The notes beneath the pieces were generated by a model. It did not search any database. It had not been told where the DNA came from and saw nothing but the letters and a program-made list of their open reading frames with translations. The position numbers were made by a program, and so were the translations under genes. Source: Aplysia californica (Eukaryota; Mollusca; Gastropoda; Aplysiida; Aplysiidae). Taken from it: a stretch of 21,479 bases of DNA. Below, piece after piece: positions 9,560 through 19,290 of the stretch. Position 1 is the stretch's first letter, and each line of letters opens with the position of its first letter. The stretch covers positions 1,605,152 to 1,626,630 of the forward strand of contig NW_004797363.1 of NCBI RefSeq assembly GCF_000002075.1. Reading direction: 5' to 3'.

Positions 9560-10035
9560 TATAGCAGTTGTACCATGTGTAGATCATAATTTCTATTCAG
9601 ACAAGCTTGGATAGGACGCTAGAAATTTTCAATGACCCCATGACATGTTTCTATGTTGATTCTTTGTACCTCCTGTTCAACATTGGTTTTCAAATGTTCA
9701 ATTGTTTGTGGGTATTTTCCAGAGATGTTGCATTTTTTAATATTCTCAAAGTAAAGATTGGACTTTGAATTGATCACATTTTTAGACACGCTACCCACGA
9801 CAATGCCAGCTTCAAATATATTCATTCTTTACTGCACATAGTAGGCTGCGGCTGATTTTTTAGTAGTTGTGAAGTTTTGCGTTTTACTCAATGTTTGTTG
9901 AAATGAAAATAACAACACATTGATTGATTTTCATCTATTTGAAAAAAAATGATGTCCACTTGGCTGAGCTTTCTTTTGTTCAAATTTTTCGAGTTATTTC
10001 CCATCATACGGGTTTGTTTTTTTTAAGACACCCGG
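9560..10035 (-). mobile_element. decayed mariner-like element
   Basis: On the minus strand the right end reads CCGGGTGTCTTAAAAAAAAC followed by AAACCCG, a mariner-type terminus flanked by TA. Farther in, PQTIEHLKTNVEQEVQRI, then NIETCHGVIENF and, past a stop, IQACLNRN match the C-terminal end of mariner-family transposases (typically HL..H.I..I....L..V..NF..R...C....G.H). The catalytic middle is missing, so this is an internally deleted, mutated remnant. A second copy of the outer part lies at 12700-12990. The left terminus could not be placed; 9560 is approximate. Confidence 0.6.
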
Positions 10036-11147
10036 TATAAACTAATTTTGTACAAACACTTTTAATAGCGCACTGATTAAAAATTTGAAATCCATGGAAG
10101 ATGAATATGGTCGCAAATCATTCTTAACAATGGCACAGCAGTTAGATTAAGGGTTTCATAAGAAATCTAAGTACATAGAATAAAACATGAATGTTTTCGA
10201 GAGCAGTGTAAGACATTAAATAATCAAGACTTGTATTGAAATAACCTGACTATCCCGATTCCTTCTTCGTGTCCAGTGATTTAGTTATAACACAGTGTCC
10301 TAAAATACCCCCAAAACAACGCTAACCGTCGTTTTTGAATTACAGGTCTTTAAACTTCGAAGCACTGGGCAGATAGTGTTGTTTTTTCCCCTCCAAGTTC
10401 CCAATGCAAATACGTACATTTTTAGGCTTGACTTTAACATCATGATTCTGTAATTTCCAGAGTCGCATTTGGAAGAACTTATACCGAATTAAGCAGTTTA
10501 AAAAAATGGGGGAACAGGAAAAATCATACGTAAGCTATTGTTTGAGTATGAACGCTTCAACCGTTCATTAATGACTTCATCATCATGTGTGACTGCACTG
10601 ATCGGCAAACTGGTGGCTTGAGAGGAGAATCTAGTAGCTGGACTGATCTAACTCACGGTTCGTGAGTGGATAACATTCTCTCCAAAAAAGTGAAGGCAAG
10701 GCCAGAATGACCCAGACGACTAGGCTGCTGGAAATGCTTCTCTTCAAAACTGTTTCTGTCAGATTTGTAGTCCTGCATCTCCTCACAAGATGGATGCTCT
10801 GTGCTCATTTGTGTAACAGCTTGGTTTGGATCAGCAATATATGGTCAGGTCTAGAAGTCCGAACAGGGCCGGGTGATTTTATGAAACACATTTAAGTCTC
10901 TAAAATTTGTTTTGAATTCTTTTCCCTATAATAAACTTTGAGTCAACACTGAACAAATAAAACCATATATCCTTGTTTTCATAAGAGCAAGTCATTGTCT
11001 TTTTCGCTAAACAGCTTCAACTCAATGACATCTGAAAAGAATAGTCATAGATATTCTTCGGAATTATAAACAATAACGATATGTTGGAAGAAAATATACG
11101 ATGATTTATCTCAAGAGGTCTTACCATAACGCCAGTGCCCTGTAGTG
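10036..11147. other. intergenic sequence, no gene seen
   Basis: AT-rich, no convincing exon. The 62-codon + strand ORF at 10707-10895 has no recognisable domain or splice context. The segment ends near possible hAT-like termini at about 11148. Confidence 0.45.
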
Positions 11148-11406
11148 CTGTGCAATTTCGATGAAATAGAATTCCATTGATACTTAAAGACGAGAAGCCA
11201 CTATTCGTCCTATTCGAATACTATTCAACATCTGCTATTTAATATTCACTGTTCACAGCGCTATTCACTGATTGCGCAGTGGCACGCAAACCGTTTTAAA
11301 ATCTAGCGAGATCGAGGCAACTGGTTTTCACATGTTTGAAGGACTTGGACTCGAAAGCAGAAGGATTAGACCGAGGTAAACGCCGACAGAAGACTCGAAG
11401 CACTGC

Positions 11407-11522
11407 TCTCATTATGTCGAGGATTGTGGACAGACAGTGCCATTCCTAAACAATGCATAGCGAGCAGTGCCATTCACAAACAGGTCATACCGAGTTATCC
11501 AGCTAAAGAATGTACACGCCAT
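11407..11522. repeat. diverged duplicates of the glycosyltransferase coding tail
   Basis: Two segments (about 11407-11462 and 11460-11522) resemble the last coding bases of the gene at 11555-11641. Shared words on the + strand are GTCGAGGAT, GGACAGACA, GCCATTC and AACGAG/ACCGAG. They lie downstream of the stop codon in gene orientation, within the likely 3' UTR or just after it. Confidence 0.6.
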
Positions 11523-11555
11523 CTCAAACAAAGTACATCTACTTCAGATTGGCCC

Positions 11556-11792
11556 TCATCTTGTCGAGGATGAATAGGGACAGACAACGCCATTCCCAAA
11601 TAGTACGTAACGAGATATTCGAGCAAACGTCGAGCGCGCCCTCTTTATATATTCCAGATCAGCATGTTCCGGGTATTTTTTCCGATAGAGATGAATGCCA
11701 AAGTCATCGGTGCCTAATCTGCATTCTTTCTCATAAAGTCTGTCTACTTCTTTATAGCCATAGCGAATGAATATTGGGCCCATGCCTTGTAC
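11556..11792 (-). CDS. glycosyltransferase, terminal exon
   Basis: Acceptor CTTCTGTTCCAG precedes GTA in phase 0, and 78 codons follow to TGA. The reading has VDRLYEKECRLGTDDFGIHL, then KKYPEHADLEYIKR, then STFARISRYVLFG. In this family the equivalent block contains the xxxHLY/W motif and a final helix near the C-terminus, so the protein ends normally. A minus-strand ATTAAA about 315 bases after the stop is a possible polyadenylation signal. Confidence 0.85.
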   Translation of the reverse strand, partial: VQGMGPIFIRYGYKEVDRLYEKECRLGTDDFGIHLYRKKYPEHADLEYIKRARSTFARISRYVLFGNGVVCPYSSSTR

Positions 11793-11989
11793 CTGGAACA
11801 GAAGAAACAGAAACGTATCCATTAGTACATTAAACAATAACCTATACACTGATTCAAACACAATGGACATTATAAACTTGATATCTCTTGATCAGGATGG
11901 AAGTCATATTCCGATGACGAAGAAATGTATAATATTACGCTTCTATTACGATTGTAAAAGGTAAATAACGTTTTATTCATTCCCACATG

Positions 11990-12190
11990 GATACAATTTA
12001 GATCCTTTACGCGGCGGGCTGCTTCGACTCTGCTTTAGGAGCCAACCTTTTACTGAGACGTATACAACATCCCCGTAGATAGACAAAGATACTAATTTGA
12101 TAAAATATTGCCCAACTCGGGAATCAAACTCATGTCTTCTAGATGCAACGACAAAGAGCCTAACCGCTACGTCATAGACACCAATGTTAC
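11990..12190 (-). mobile_element. tRNA-derived SINE, copy 1
   Basis: On the minus strand GTAGCGGTTAGGCTCTTTG and B box GAGTTTGATTCCCGAGTTGG form the tRNA-like head. The body contains GGGGATGTTGTATACGTCTC and ends near GCCCGCCGCGTAAAGG. The same order and words occur at 13090-13317 (+) and 14797-14946 (-). It lies in intron 4 of the glycosyltransferase, in the gene's own orientation. Confidence 0.8.
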
Positions 12191-12260
12191 GTTTCTGTCA
12201 GTGCATAAAATGCACATAGCTTCTGACTCAAAAATAAACATAAAAGCACCCCTCGGGGCG

Positions 12261-12647
12261 GTGAAACTGACTGGTGTCTTTAGGCCATTCCCAAAGGGCG
12301 GATATTAATGTTTTTATGCACAGTAGAATAGCAAAATGGGTAGATTCATCAATGTCATGTTTATAACTGTGCCTGAACTGCAACAGGTAACTGCTGCTTT
12401 ATCTTTCCTAATCCTTACTTTCGTCATTTTTCCTCCAATTATTTTGGTTGTTTGTCACACTCTTGTGACACGCTATTTCCAGGGTGCCTTGACAGTCAAA
12501 GCAGACTTTGTGCTGTTGAAGCTAGAGAGGTGGGCAGAGTAAGCCTGAATCCCTGTAAGGATTTCTCTGTTGGCGTCCAGCTTTTGGGGCTCATATGACC
12601 ATAAGCAGTTTTTGAGCTCCGTAAAATCTCTACTACAATTAAAAACT
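12261..12647. repeat. 400-bp dispersed repeat, copy 2
   Basis: It aligns with 3744-4150 over almost its full length, same orientation, with many substitutions and short indels, so the two are old copies. The tRNA-like SINE head lies just to its left, as in copy 1. It sits in intron 4 of the glycosyltransferase. Confidence 0.85.
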
Positions 12648-12699
12648 TTTTTAAAAAACATCAAAGGAACACATATCATTTTGAATTGGTTCTACTTTA

Positions 12700-12990
12700 G
12701 ATGCCTTATCTGTGACAATGTCATTTTGAATACATTAGTTCTTTAATGCATAAATACACACTTTAATAAATGGTTACTTTTTACTAAGTTGTTAAGTTTG
12801 CGTTTTATTCAATGTTGATAGAAATTTAAAAAACATGATTTTTCCAGAACACAAAACTTTACTTTTTTTTGGTGACAAATTTGATGTCCTCTTGGTTGTA
12901 TTTTTCAAAGATCTGTTGAAACTGGGGAAAAGATGGCCCAGTTATTAGCCTCAAATTGGGTCCTTTTTTCTCTAGACACCGTCATATGTT
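12700..12990 (-). mobile_element. mariner-like element remnant, second copy
   Basis: It shares with 9790-10035 the blocks GACAATGYCA, TTCTTTAMTGCA, TTTGCGTTTTAYTCAATGTT and GATGTCCWCTTGG, and ends in GGTGTC-type sequence (minus strand ACGGTGTCTAGAGAAAAAAG then GACCC). No transposase reading is recognisable here, so only the outer part is present. Confidence 0.55.
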
Positions 12991-13089
12991 ATATATTTGA
13001 TCGCTAAAGAGAAATAGCTTGGAATCCCATAGCAAAGCAGGTACAAGTAATTAAATCCATGGATCCTTTTTTTTTCGTAAGTATGTCAC

Positions 13090-13317
13090 AGTTGGAGCCT
13101 GTGGTGTCGCAGTTATGCGCTTCGCTGTCGTATGCAGGAGACTCAAGTTCGTTTCTCGAGAGAATTTTACTTTTAATCAAGTATCTCCGTCTTTCCGCTG
13201 GGATGTTGTAACCGTCTCAATCCAGGATAGCCGTGGCAGGCAGGGTTGAATCCCACCTACTAAATGATCTAAAGTGTGTGGATAGGGGCAAAAAACACCC
13301 CAAACAAATAAACAACT
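13090..13317 (+). mobile_element. tRNA-derived SINE, copy 2
   Basis: The head has GGAGCCTGTGGTGTCGCAG and GCGCTTCGCTGTCGTATGC, with the B box region AAGTTCGTTTCTCGAG. The body has GCTGGGATGTTGTAACCGTC, and the 3' end reads GGGGCAAAAAACACCCC followed by AAACAAATAAAC, a tail type common in molluscan retroelements (recalled). It is inserted in intron 4, opposite to the gene. Confidence 0.82.
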
Positions 13318-13717
13318 CTATTAAAAATAATATGGCCCTTGAAAAAGGAACACGAGACAAAGAAAACTGTATCACTACCCTCGATACTTAAAACATAAAG
13401 TCATCCAGAATCTGGACAGGCAACTGAAGACTACATGAAAAAACCCCAATGATGTCATATTTCTAAACTAACTGAATATTTTGACCCAGGGACTTCCAAT
13501 TACGTTAATGTTTAAAATTCTTAAATTGTTTGTGTTCAACTATTGAAACATTCGTTAAATGGCTATTTTAGACAGGTTTCATCTTTTTAAATCACCGCTG
13601 TGTTGCACAGTGGAGATTTAATGGAAAAGGCAACTGTTTTGGACATCACCAGTTTTTCTACCGTAGTCTTCAATTTCCTTGGGCGAAATAAACATAATGA
13701 TCTCTGTATTTACTCAC

Positions 13718-13813
13718 TAGATCAGGCCGTCGTCCAGCTAGCTCGGTCAAGCGTACTACAGAGTGAGAACCCCAGGAAGAGCCATCATACGATGCGTACT
13801 CGCCGAGCCAAAC
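13718..13813 (-). CDS. glycosyltransferase, exon 4 of those visible
   Basis: This 32-codon exon has acceptor TCCTTCTCAG|GTTTGG and donor GATCTA|GTGAGTAAA, both phase 0. It reads VWLGEYASYDGSSWG then SHSVVRLTELA and GRRPDL, the expected W...Y..Y....W..HS.......A...PDL block between the DXD exon and the final exon. It was found by looking for the missing piece of the family pattern, and both splice phases then fitted. Confidence 0.88.
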
Positions 13814-14017
13814 CTGAGAAGGACAAGGAGGGGGTGGAGAGGAAAAAAAAGAATGATGACTGGTGTTTTAATAGGATCATACATTTTGAAAAAGAATCAA
13901 ATGACAATGTCCATTGCTATGTTACCTTTTTTTCTTCTTTGTTTCCAGTTTAAATTTAGATGTTTGGTCAAATTTTCGAGAAGTGCAATGCACACTCGGG
14001 CATAAGCATACATAGCC

Positions 14018-14131
14018 GTGACATTCACCAAAAAGTGACGCACACAAACATTCACCTAAAAAGGGACGCACACAGACAATTACAAAAAAGAGACTCACAC
14101 AAATATTCACTAAAAAGGGACACACAGACGT
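14018..14131. repeat. 27-bp minisatellite, about four units
   Basis: Units start near 14035, 14063, 14090 and 14117, with a partial one at 14018. The consensus on the + strand is GGGACGCACACARACATTCA followed by CYTAAAAA. It lies in intron 3 next to the (CA)n array, which may have grown from its CACACA core. Confidence 0.85.
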
Positions 14132-14151
14132 CCGCATTTAATGTTTTACTC

Positions 14152-14173
14152 AAACACACACACATTCATACAT

Positions 14174-14224
<51 letters not shown>

Positions 14225-14245
14225 CATGCACATACACATATATAT
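14152..14245. repeat. (CA)n microsatellite
   Basis: CA array with a few interruptions, ending in ATATAT. It lies in intron 3 of the glycosyltransferase. Confidence 0.95.
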
Positions 14246-14508
14246 GATGGTCTATTTGATATAAGTCGTAGTCAATAGCTAACAGATGGTTACTGTACAT
14301 CACATTACATTAAAAGACAATTCCTTTGTTTGAGCGTAGAATGCCATAGGTCCAATGAACCTACAGGTCATTTTTGAGAAGTTCATTTCATACAATGTGC
14401 ACTGGCCAGCTCCATTTCTCATCACGACCAGATCCAATCCGATCATGCAGATCTGGTCTACAATATTATTATTACTATGACATTTGACTAAAGGAGATCC
14501 GTTCTTAC

Positions 14509-14660
14509 CCGAGCAAACGTGTTATTTGGTGAAGCGATCATCACAGCGTTGGACATGGTGTCCTGGGTACTCTCTCGGCTGACGGCGAACGTTGCGGTCC
14601 GAAAGACGTCCAGAGGCTGGAGGAGGACGGAGTCTGTGTCCAGGTAGATGCCGCCAAACT
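14509..14660 (-). CDS. glycosyltransferase, DXD exon
   Basis: Acceptor TTGACCAG|AG TTT and donor CGG|GTAAG. The first two bases complete Glu. It reads FGGIYLDTDSVLLQPLD, the diagnostic GGxYxDxD motif of the family whose DTD binds the divalent metal and sugar nucleotide, then STQDTMSNAVMIASP. An intact DXD suggests a working enzyme. The acceptor is the first of three similar copies (see the tandem duplication to its right). Confidence 0.93.
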
Positions 14661-14796
14661 CTGGTCAACACAAATGTGGGTTTTATTGTTGATGGCTATA
14701 AATATCAAGGTTTGATCAAGACAAAGGTCGTTTTTGGTGGTAGATTGATATAAATTAATGTTGTACAAACTCTGGTCAAGACAGAGGACAATTTTG
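14656..14796. repeat. threefold tandem duplication of the intron 2 acceptor region
   Basis: The + strand words ACTCTGGTCAACACAAATG, GGTTTGATCAAGACAAAGG and ACTCTGGTCAAGACAGAGG start units at about 14657, 14709 and 14768, each followed by a TTTTGGTGG- or GGTTTTATTG-like part. Each copy carries, on the minus strand, a GACCAGAGTTT- or GATCAAACC-like acceptor core. Confidence 0.75.
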
Positions 14797-14946
14797 GAGG
14801 CGGGCTTCCTACCCTGCCTCTCACGGTCAACCCGGGCTGAGAGGGATACAACATTCCAGCAGAAAGATATCAAGATGCTCGACAAGCATTTCTCCCAACT
14901 CAGGAATCGAACTCGGATTTCTTGCGTGCGACAACAAAGCAATTAT
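14797..14946 (-). mobile_element. tRNA-derived SINE, copy 3
   Basis: The minus strand reads GCTTTGTTGTCGCACGCAAG, B box GAGTTCGATTCCTGAGTTGG, then the body with CTGCTGGAATGTTGTATCCC and GGCAGGGTAGGAAGCCCGCC. The A-box half of the head is missing, so it is 5'-truncated. It lies in intron 2 of the glycosyltransferase, in gene orientation. Confidence 0.85.
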
Positions 14947-15045
14947 ATGGGATATGGGAACCAGTCCCCCCCCCCCTCCCCCTAAAAAAAAATATGAAAA
15001 AACAAAAATTAGGTTCACTTTGGGAAATCGAACACAAATCCCTAC

Positions 15046-15242
15046 CTAGCAGTATCCGAAGACGAGCAATATCAGCCATGTTCTGCACATGCTCGATCTG
15101 CTTGCCGTTGATGTGGGTCTGGGGATGTCGTACGACGTGCACAAATCGAGTGGCGTAGGGCGCTATCATCTCCCAATAAGGGCCAGCCGGCAATACGTCA
15201 CCGTGCAGTAAAATCAAGCAGGGGTTCTGGACAGTTATCACG
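15046..15242 (-). CDS. glycosyltransferase, exon 2 of those visible
   Basis: Acceptor CTCTCTCTAG|C and donor CTGCTAG|GTAGGG. The exon enters in phase 2 (AG|C, Ser) and leaves in phase 1. It reads VITVQNPCLILLHGDVLPAG, then PYWEMIAPYATRFVHVVRHP, then ADIARLRILL, the conserved helix that precedes the DXD motif (family pattern H.ADI.R...L..GGIY.D.D). The Rossmann-like nucleotide-binding half of the enzyme is thus complete with the next exon. Confidence 0.93.
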
Positions 15243-15360
15243 CTAGAGAGAGAAACATTACGAATAATTAAATCAATACGCAAACATAACTGTAGGTCTA
15301 AGTAGTTACTACCCTAGAGGGAAATATATTAATATGAATAATCTGATCAATACAAAAGCA
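15231..15360. repeat. imperfect tandem duplication at the intron 1 acceptor
   Basis: 15234-15287 (GTTATCACGCTAGAG ... AATCAATACG) is repeated at 15305-15360 (GTTACTACCCTAGAG ... GATCAATACA), about 71-74 bases apart. The unit includes the first exon bases and the CTAG of the acceptor, so a decoy acceptor lies in the intron. Confidence 0.65.
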
Positions 15361-15989
15361 TTATTATGGTAATTATGGTGATGGTAACTATTGAAAACGT
15401 ACAGGGGCGAAGGCTGACATGTTTGAAAGGGTCCGGGCTGGGGCGACCATCCCCCACACAGCGGGTCCCAGGTTGCGGATAGGGAACGGCCACCGTAATG
15501 GAGGTTAGCTGTGAATATGTTGAATAGGCAGCCCCGGACCAACTGGTGATGCTCTTACCAGGACGGGGTGAGGTGGTAGGTGGCACTACCACATCATTAA
15601 ATGCCCTAGGAGTCCGCTGACGGGAGCACCATGCAGAAAAGGACCGCATTAAGTCCTGGCTACGGATGGGATCCGGTAACAATTCTTCCATGTGCTCCCA
15701 GGGTAGGTTCTAGGACCTGGAGCTCGAGTGCTGAAATCGGAGGTATTGGGCCGCAAGACGCACCCTAGAGAACCTCAAAACCACGTAAAACTGCAAAAAT
15801 GACACTTGAAGTCGGTAAATTTAGATATGGTGCACCCCTGTGAGGACCCATCAGGCAGGTGCAGTGTCGGACCACAAGCCTCGAAGGGGTCCACCCCAGC
15901 AACTGGAGGGCCTTCCATCGTCTTGGATTGCCAGGAGACAAGGAAGAAAAGTGACTGGTAACACAAACACAAAACAGGTAAGGAAAAAC

Positions 15990-16640
15990 CTTAATATCAT
16001 GCACTGGAATGCTGAAGGAATCTTAAACAAGAAAACACAGCTGGAAAACTTTCTAAAAGATAACAAAATACACATAAGCTGTATACAGGAAACACAACTG
16101 CAGGAGGAAGCAAGCTTTAAGGTAAGAGGATATCAGTGCTTTAGAAACGATCGCCAGGGTAGAAAGAAAGGGGGAGTTTTGCCCCGGTAAAAGATATAAC
16201 CTAAATACCATTAAAATCAAGATATATACAGGAAAGGCTGAATATATCCACAACAGGATCACCAACAACAGAGGCTCTCTGGATCTAGTGGACTATTATT
16301 GTCCAAGCGATAAGAACCTTGTGCTAGAAACCATCAAAGTCCCAGACACAGACGTTCTCATCACTGGAGATTTCAACAGCCAGTCCCAGAGTTGGGGTTA
16401 TAACAGACTAGACAGGAGAAGAGAAGAAATAGAGGCAAGGCAAGATGAAAACCATCTTCTGCTTGTTAAAAATCCTTTAGACTAACCCACACGTTATTCT
16501 CGAGCTTGGCATTCAACTACGGCTCCAGACATAGTACTCTGCACAGAAAACTTGCACAGACATCTAAGTAGAAAAGTGAAAACCCAGCTTGGAAGAAATG
16601 ACCATCGCCCTGTTCTTCTTACCATAGTAGAGAGCCTGCC
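15990..16640 (+). pseudogene. LINE ORF2: AP endonuclease region
   Basis: It reads LNIMHWNAEGILNKK, then KIHISCIQETQLQEE with the catalytic Glu of the CIQET motif, then VLITGDFNSQSQSWGY, with the GDFN motif carrying Asp and Asn, and finally GRNDHRPVLLTIVES, the (S)DH motif with Ser changed to Asn. All active-site blocks are recognisable but lie in more than one frame, and the part between 16197 and about 16280 is shortened. Confidence 0.85.
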
Positions 16641-17025
16641 AGAGGACAGCCCAAAAAGGCCGAGATGGAACTACAAAAAGGCAGACTGGAGACTTGTGAG
16701 CATAAAGAACTAATGAGCTGACAAAGAACATCGCAGTCTTCGACAGAAACATTAAAAAATGCCATCACAGAGTTCAATGAAAACATCCTTTAGTCAGCAA
16801 AAGAAACCATACCTAGAGTGGTAAGGAAAAATTCCCCCCCCCCCCCCCTATTGGACGCCAGAACTCCAGAAAACGCAAAACGACTTCATCAAGGCCAGAG
16901 AATAAGCCGAATCACATCCAGGGATAGAAAACAACCACTAGCTACAGAGGTGTAAAGCCCACTATCTCAAAACCAAATCGGAGTGCACCAGGAAAAGCTG
17001 GAGAGACAAAACGCACAAACTTATC

Positions 17026-17999
17026 TTGGAAAAGAGCACTACAAAACTATGTAGGTGTGTAAAGGGGCTAAGCGACGAAGGATATAAAAGTGCCAAGATC
17101 ACTCTAGAAGTTGAAGGAGAGATGAAAATGGAGAAAAGGGCAGCACATACTTTAGTAAAAGCATATTATACTCAAGAAAGCAACATCAAAATACCAAGAC
17201 AGAGAGAGACAAAAAGAAGTCAAACAAGAGAAAAGAAGAAAAAAGAAGTACCAAAAAAAACAACACATATTGCAGTGGTGACGATCCTCTTTCCCCATCC
17301 CCCAAAGAATGGCACAATAATAACTATTATTCATGATTCGCAACCCCCCCCCCCCCAGAAAGTGATGCTAGCAACATTTATTAATCTACAAAGAGAGTTT
17401 GACAAGGTTTAGAAGGAGGGTTGACTAGTCAAGCTCCTCAGAAGTGGTATCCAAGACAACGTGTACCAAATGACCAAATCATATCTACACAACTAAAGAG
17501 CACGTGTGCTGGTGGATGGATATCAAGGACGGAAAATACTGCTGCGACAAGGAGTACACCAAGGTGAAGCCAAGTCACCTTTGCTCTTTATCCTCTTCAT
17601 CAGTGATCATGAAAGAACTTCCCAAAGGAATACATACACCGCATTGTATGCAGACGACCTGGTTCTTTGATGCTCAAAGGAATTCGTCACTACCGCCACG
17701 TATTGCATACAACTAGCACTGGACAAACTCACTACATGGACAAAAACTAGGTGCGTAACCGGTAACAAGCAAAAGTGTTCTGCTATACTCTTCACTCTCA
17801 GCCAGGCAAAGCCAAAAAACCTCACATTGGACAACCCCCCCTAAAGTTTGAGAATCAACAGAAGTATCTCGGAATAATCTTTGACAAGCGTCTCACATGG
17901 AAACAACACATTCAAAATGCAAAAACTAAAACCAGGAAGAAGCTTAACATCATGAGAAACCTTGTAGGGACTCAGTGGGAAACAAATGAGAAAATTTGA
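17026..17999 (+). pseudogene. LINE ORF2: reverse transcriptase region
   Basis: The pre-RT part reads CVKGLSDEGYKSAKITLEVE and LVKAYYTQESNI. After a poly-C stretch the text jumps to MLATFINLQREFDKV, which is motif A, so the earlier fingers motifs are deleted. Motif C is YADD at 17647-17658 within YADDLVL. The thumb begins with KYLGIIFDKRLTWKQHIQ. A further continuation, EKVQNQALRIITGAMRSTP, lies at about 18085-18141. Confidence 0.85.
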
Positions 18000-18438
18000 A
18001 AGGTCTTTCTGGCTTGCAATCAGACCCCTTCTCGAGTATGGATCCAGTGCATGAATGACAGCAGCACAGACTCACAAATACACTCTGGAAAAAGTGCAAA
18101 ACCAGGCTCTCCGTATAATCACTGGAGCAATGAGGTCAACGCCAATAGAAAAGATGGAACAAGCAACATCTATAGTGGCCCTGCAGAGGAGATGGGAGTG
18201 CAAGGCACTCATACTGTACACGAAGGCCACTGCTATGTAAGATCATATAATGCACACAAGGACAGCCAGATCAAACACCAAAAGACTTAAAAGATCCAAC
18301 TTCATCAAAGAAAGCAGAAAAATCCAAAGATCCCTACAGGACCATCTACTAGCCACAGTGAACATGCTGAACCATACCCCAGAGGCACCATCATAGAAAA
18401 AGAAAAACACAAACATAATTTTACACACGTTCATTCCT

Positions 18439-18910
18439 ATGTTCACCACAAAAGATAACCACAGCAACCTGAGCAAAAAATCCCTCACCCTGTCCATGCT
18501 TGAAGAAAGATACTCCCGAGAAGCATGGATAAGGATCTGTACGGACGGATCTACCACTGATGCTGTGAAAAGTGAAGGAGCGGGAGTTTACGCACAGTTC
18601 CCAAATGGCCGACGACAAACAGAGGCAGTCCCAAAAGGGCGACATTGTACAAACTGCAGGGCAGAGATAGAGGCTCTAATACATGCAACAAACATCATCA
18701 AGAATGTGGTAGACCCCCAAAGCCAAGTAGTATTCCTAACTGATGCCATGTCAGTACTGCAGGCATCACTGCCGGCCAACTACCAAAGTTACGAAAAGTA
18801 ATTTAGGCATCCCATGTCTGAGGATCATGCTGCAGTGGATTTCATCACACTGTGGTGTCTTAGGAAATGAGCAGGCCGACACAATGGCCAAATTAGGAGC
18901 AGAGAAAGAG
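18439..18910 (+). pseudogene. LINE ORF2: RNase H domain
   Basis: The four catalytic blocks are visible: CTDGSTTDAV (Asp), CRAEIEALIHA (Glu), VFLTDAMSVLQA (Asp) and, after one frameshift near 18790, SSHCGVLGNEQADTMA (His/Asp). GAGVYAQFPNG follows the first block as in type I RNase H domains of I-group LINEs. Confidence 0.88.
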
Positions 18911-19071
18911 CAACGAGACAACAGCGTTAACTACACAGAAATAAAAACTATTCTAAATACACTATTTAAAGCATCACAGACACCATATAGCTACCATGAG
19001 CTGTCCCGCCAAGAACAAGTGATTATCTTTGATTCAGACAAAGAAAACAACACTCAAGACAGTGACAACAT

Positions 19072-19290
19072 ATGTACAGACGTTTTAAACTAGTACAATC
19101 ACCAAAATGCCAGTGTGGAGAGGCGGATCAAACTGTTCAACACATTCTTCAGCACTGTAAGACACACCGGGCCCTGAGTCAGGAAAGGTGGCCAACCACA
19201 CTGACACTACAGGAGAAGCTGCTATACGGGCCGACAGATGAACGGAGCAGGACGGCCCAATTTATGACATATACCAGACTTCAAGTGTGA
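19072..19290 (+). pseudogene. LINE ORF2: C-terminal Cys/His motif and stop
   Basis: It reads CQCGEADQTVQHILQHC, the CxCG..xT..H.L..C motif that closes many I-group ORF2 proteins, then a stop at 19288-19290 and ten-odd bases before the (GAA)n tail. Confidence 0.82.

Noticed and set aside
13600-13953. 117-codon + strand ORF as a gene
   Set aside because: It is antisense to the 96-base glycosyltransferase exon, whose splice sites and family motif explain the region.
15840-16190. Host gene on the + strand
   Set aside because: The protein contains LINE endonuclease motifs and continues into RT and RNase H remnants.
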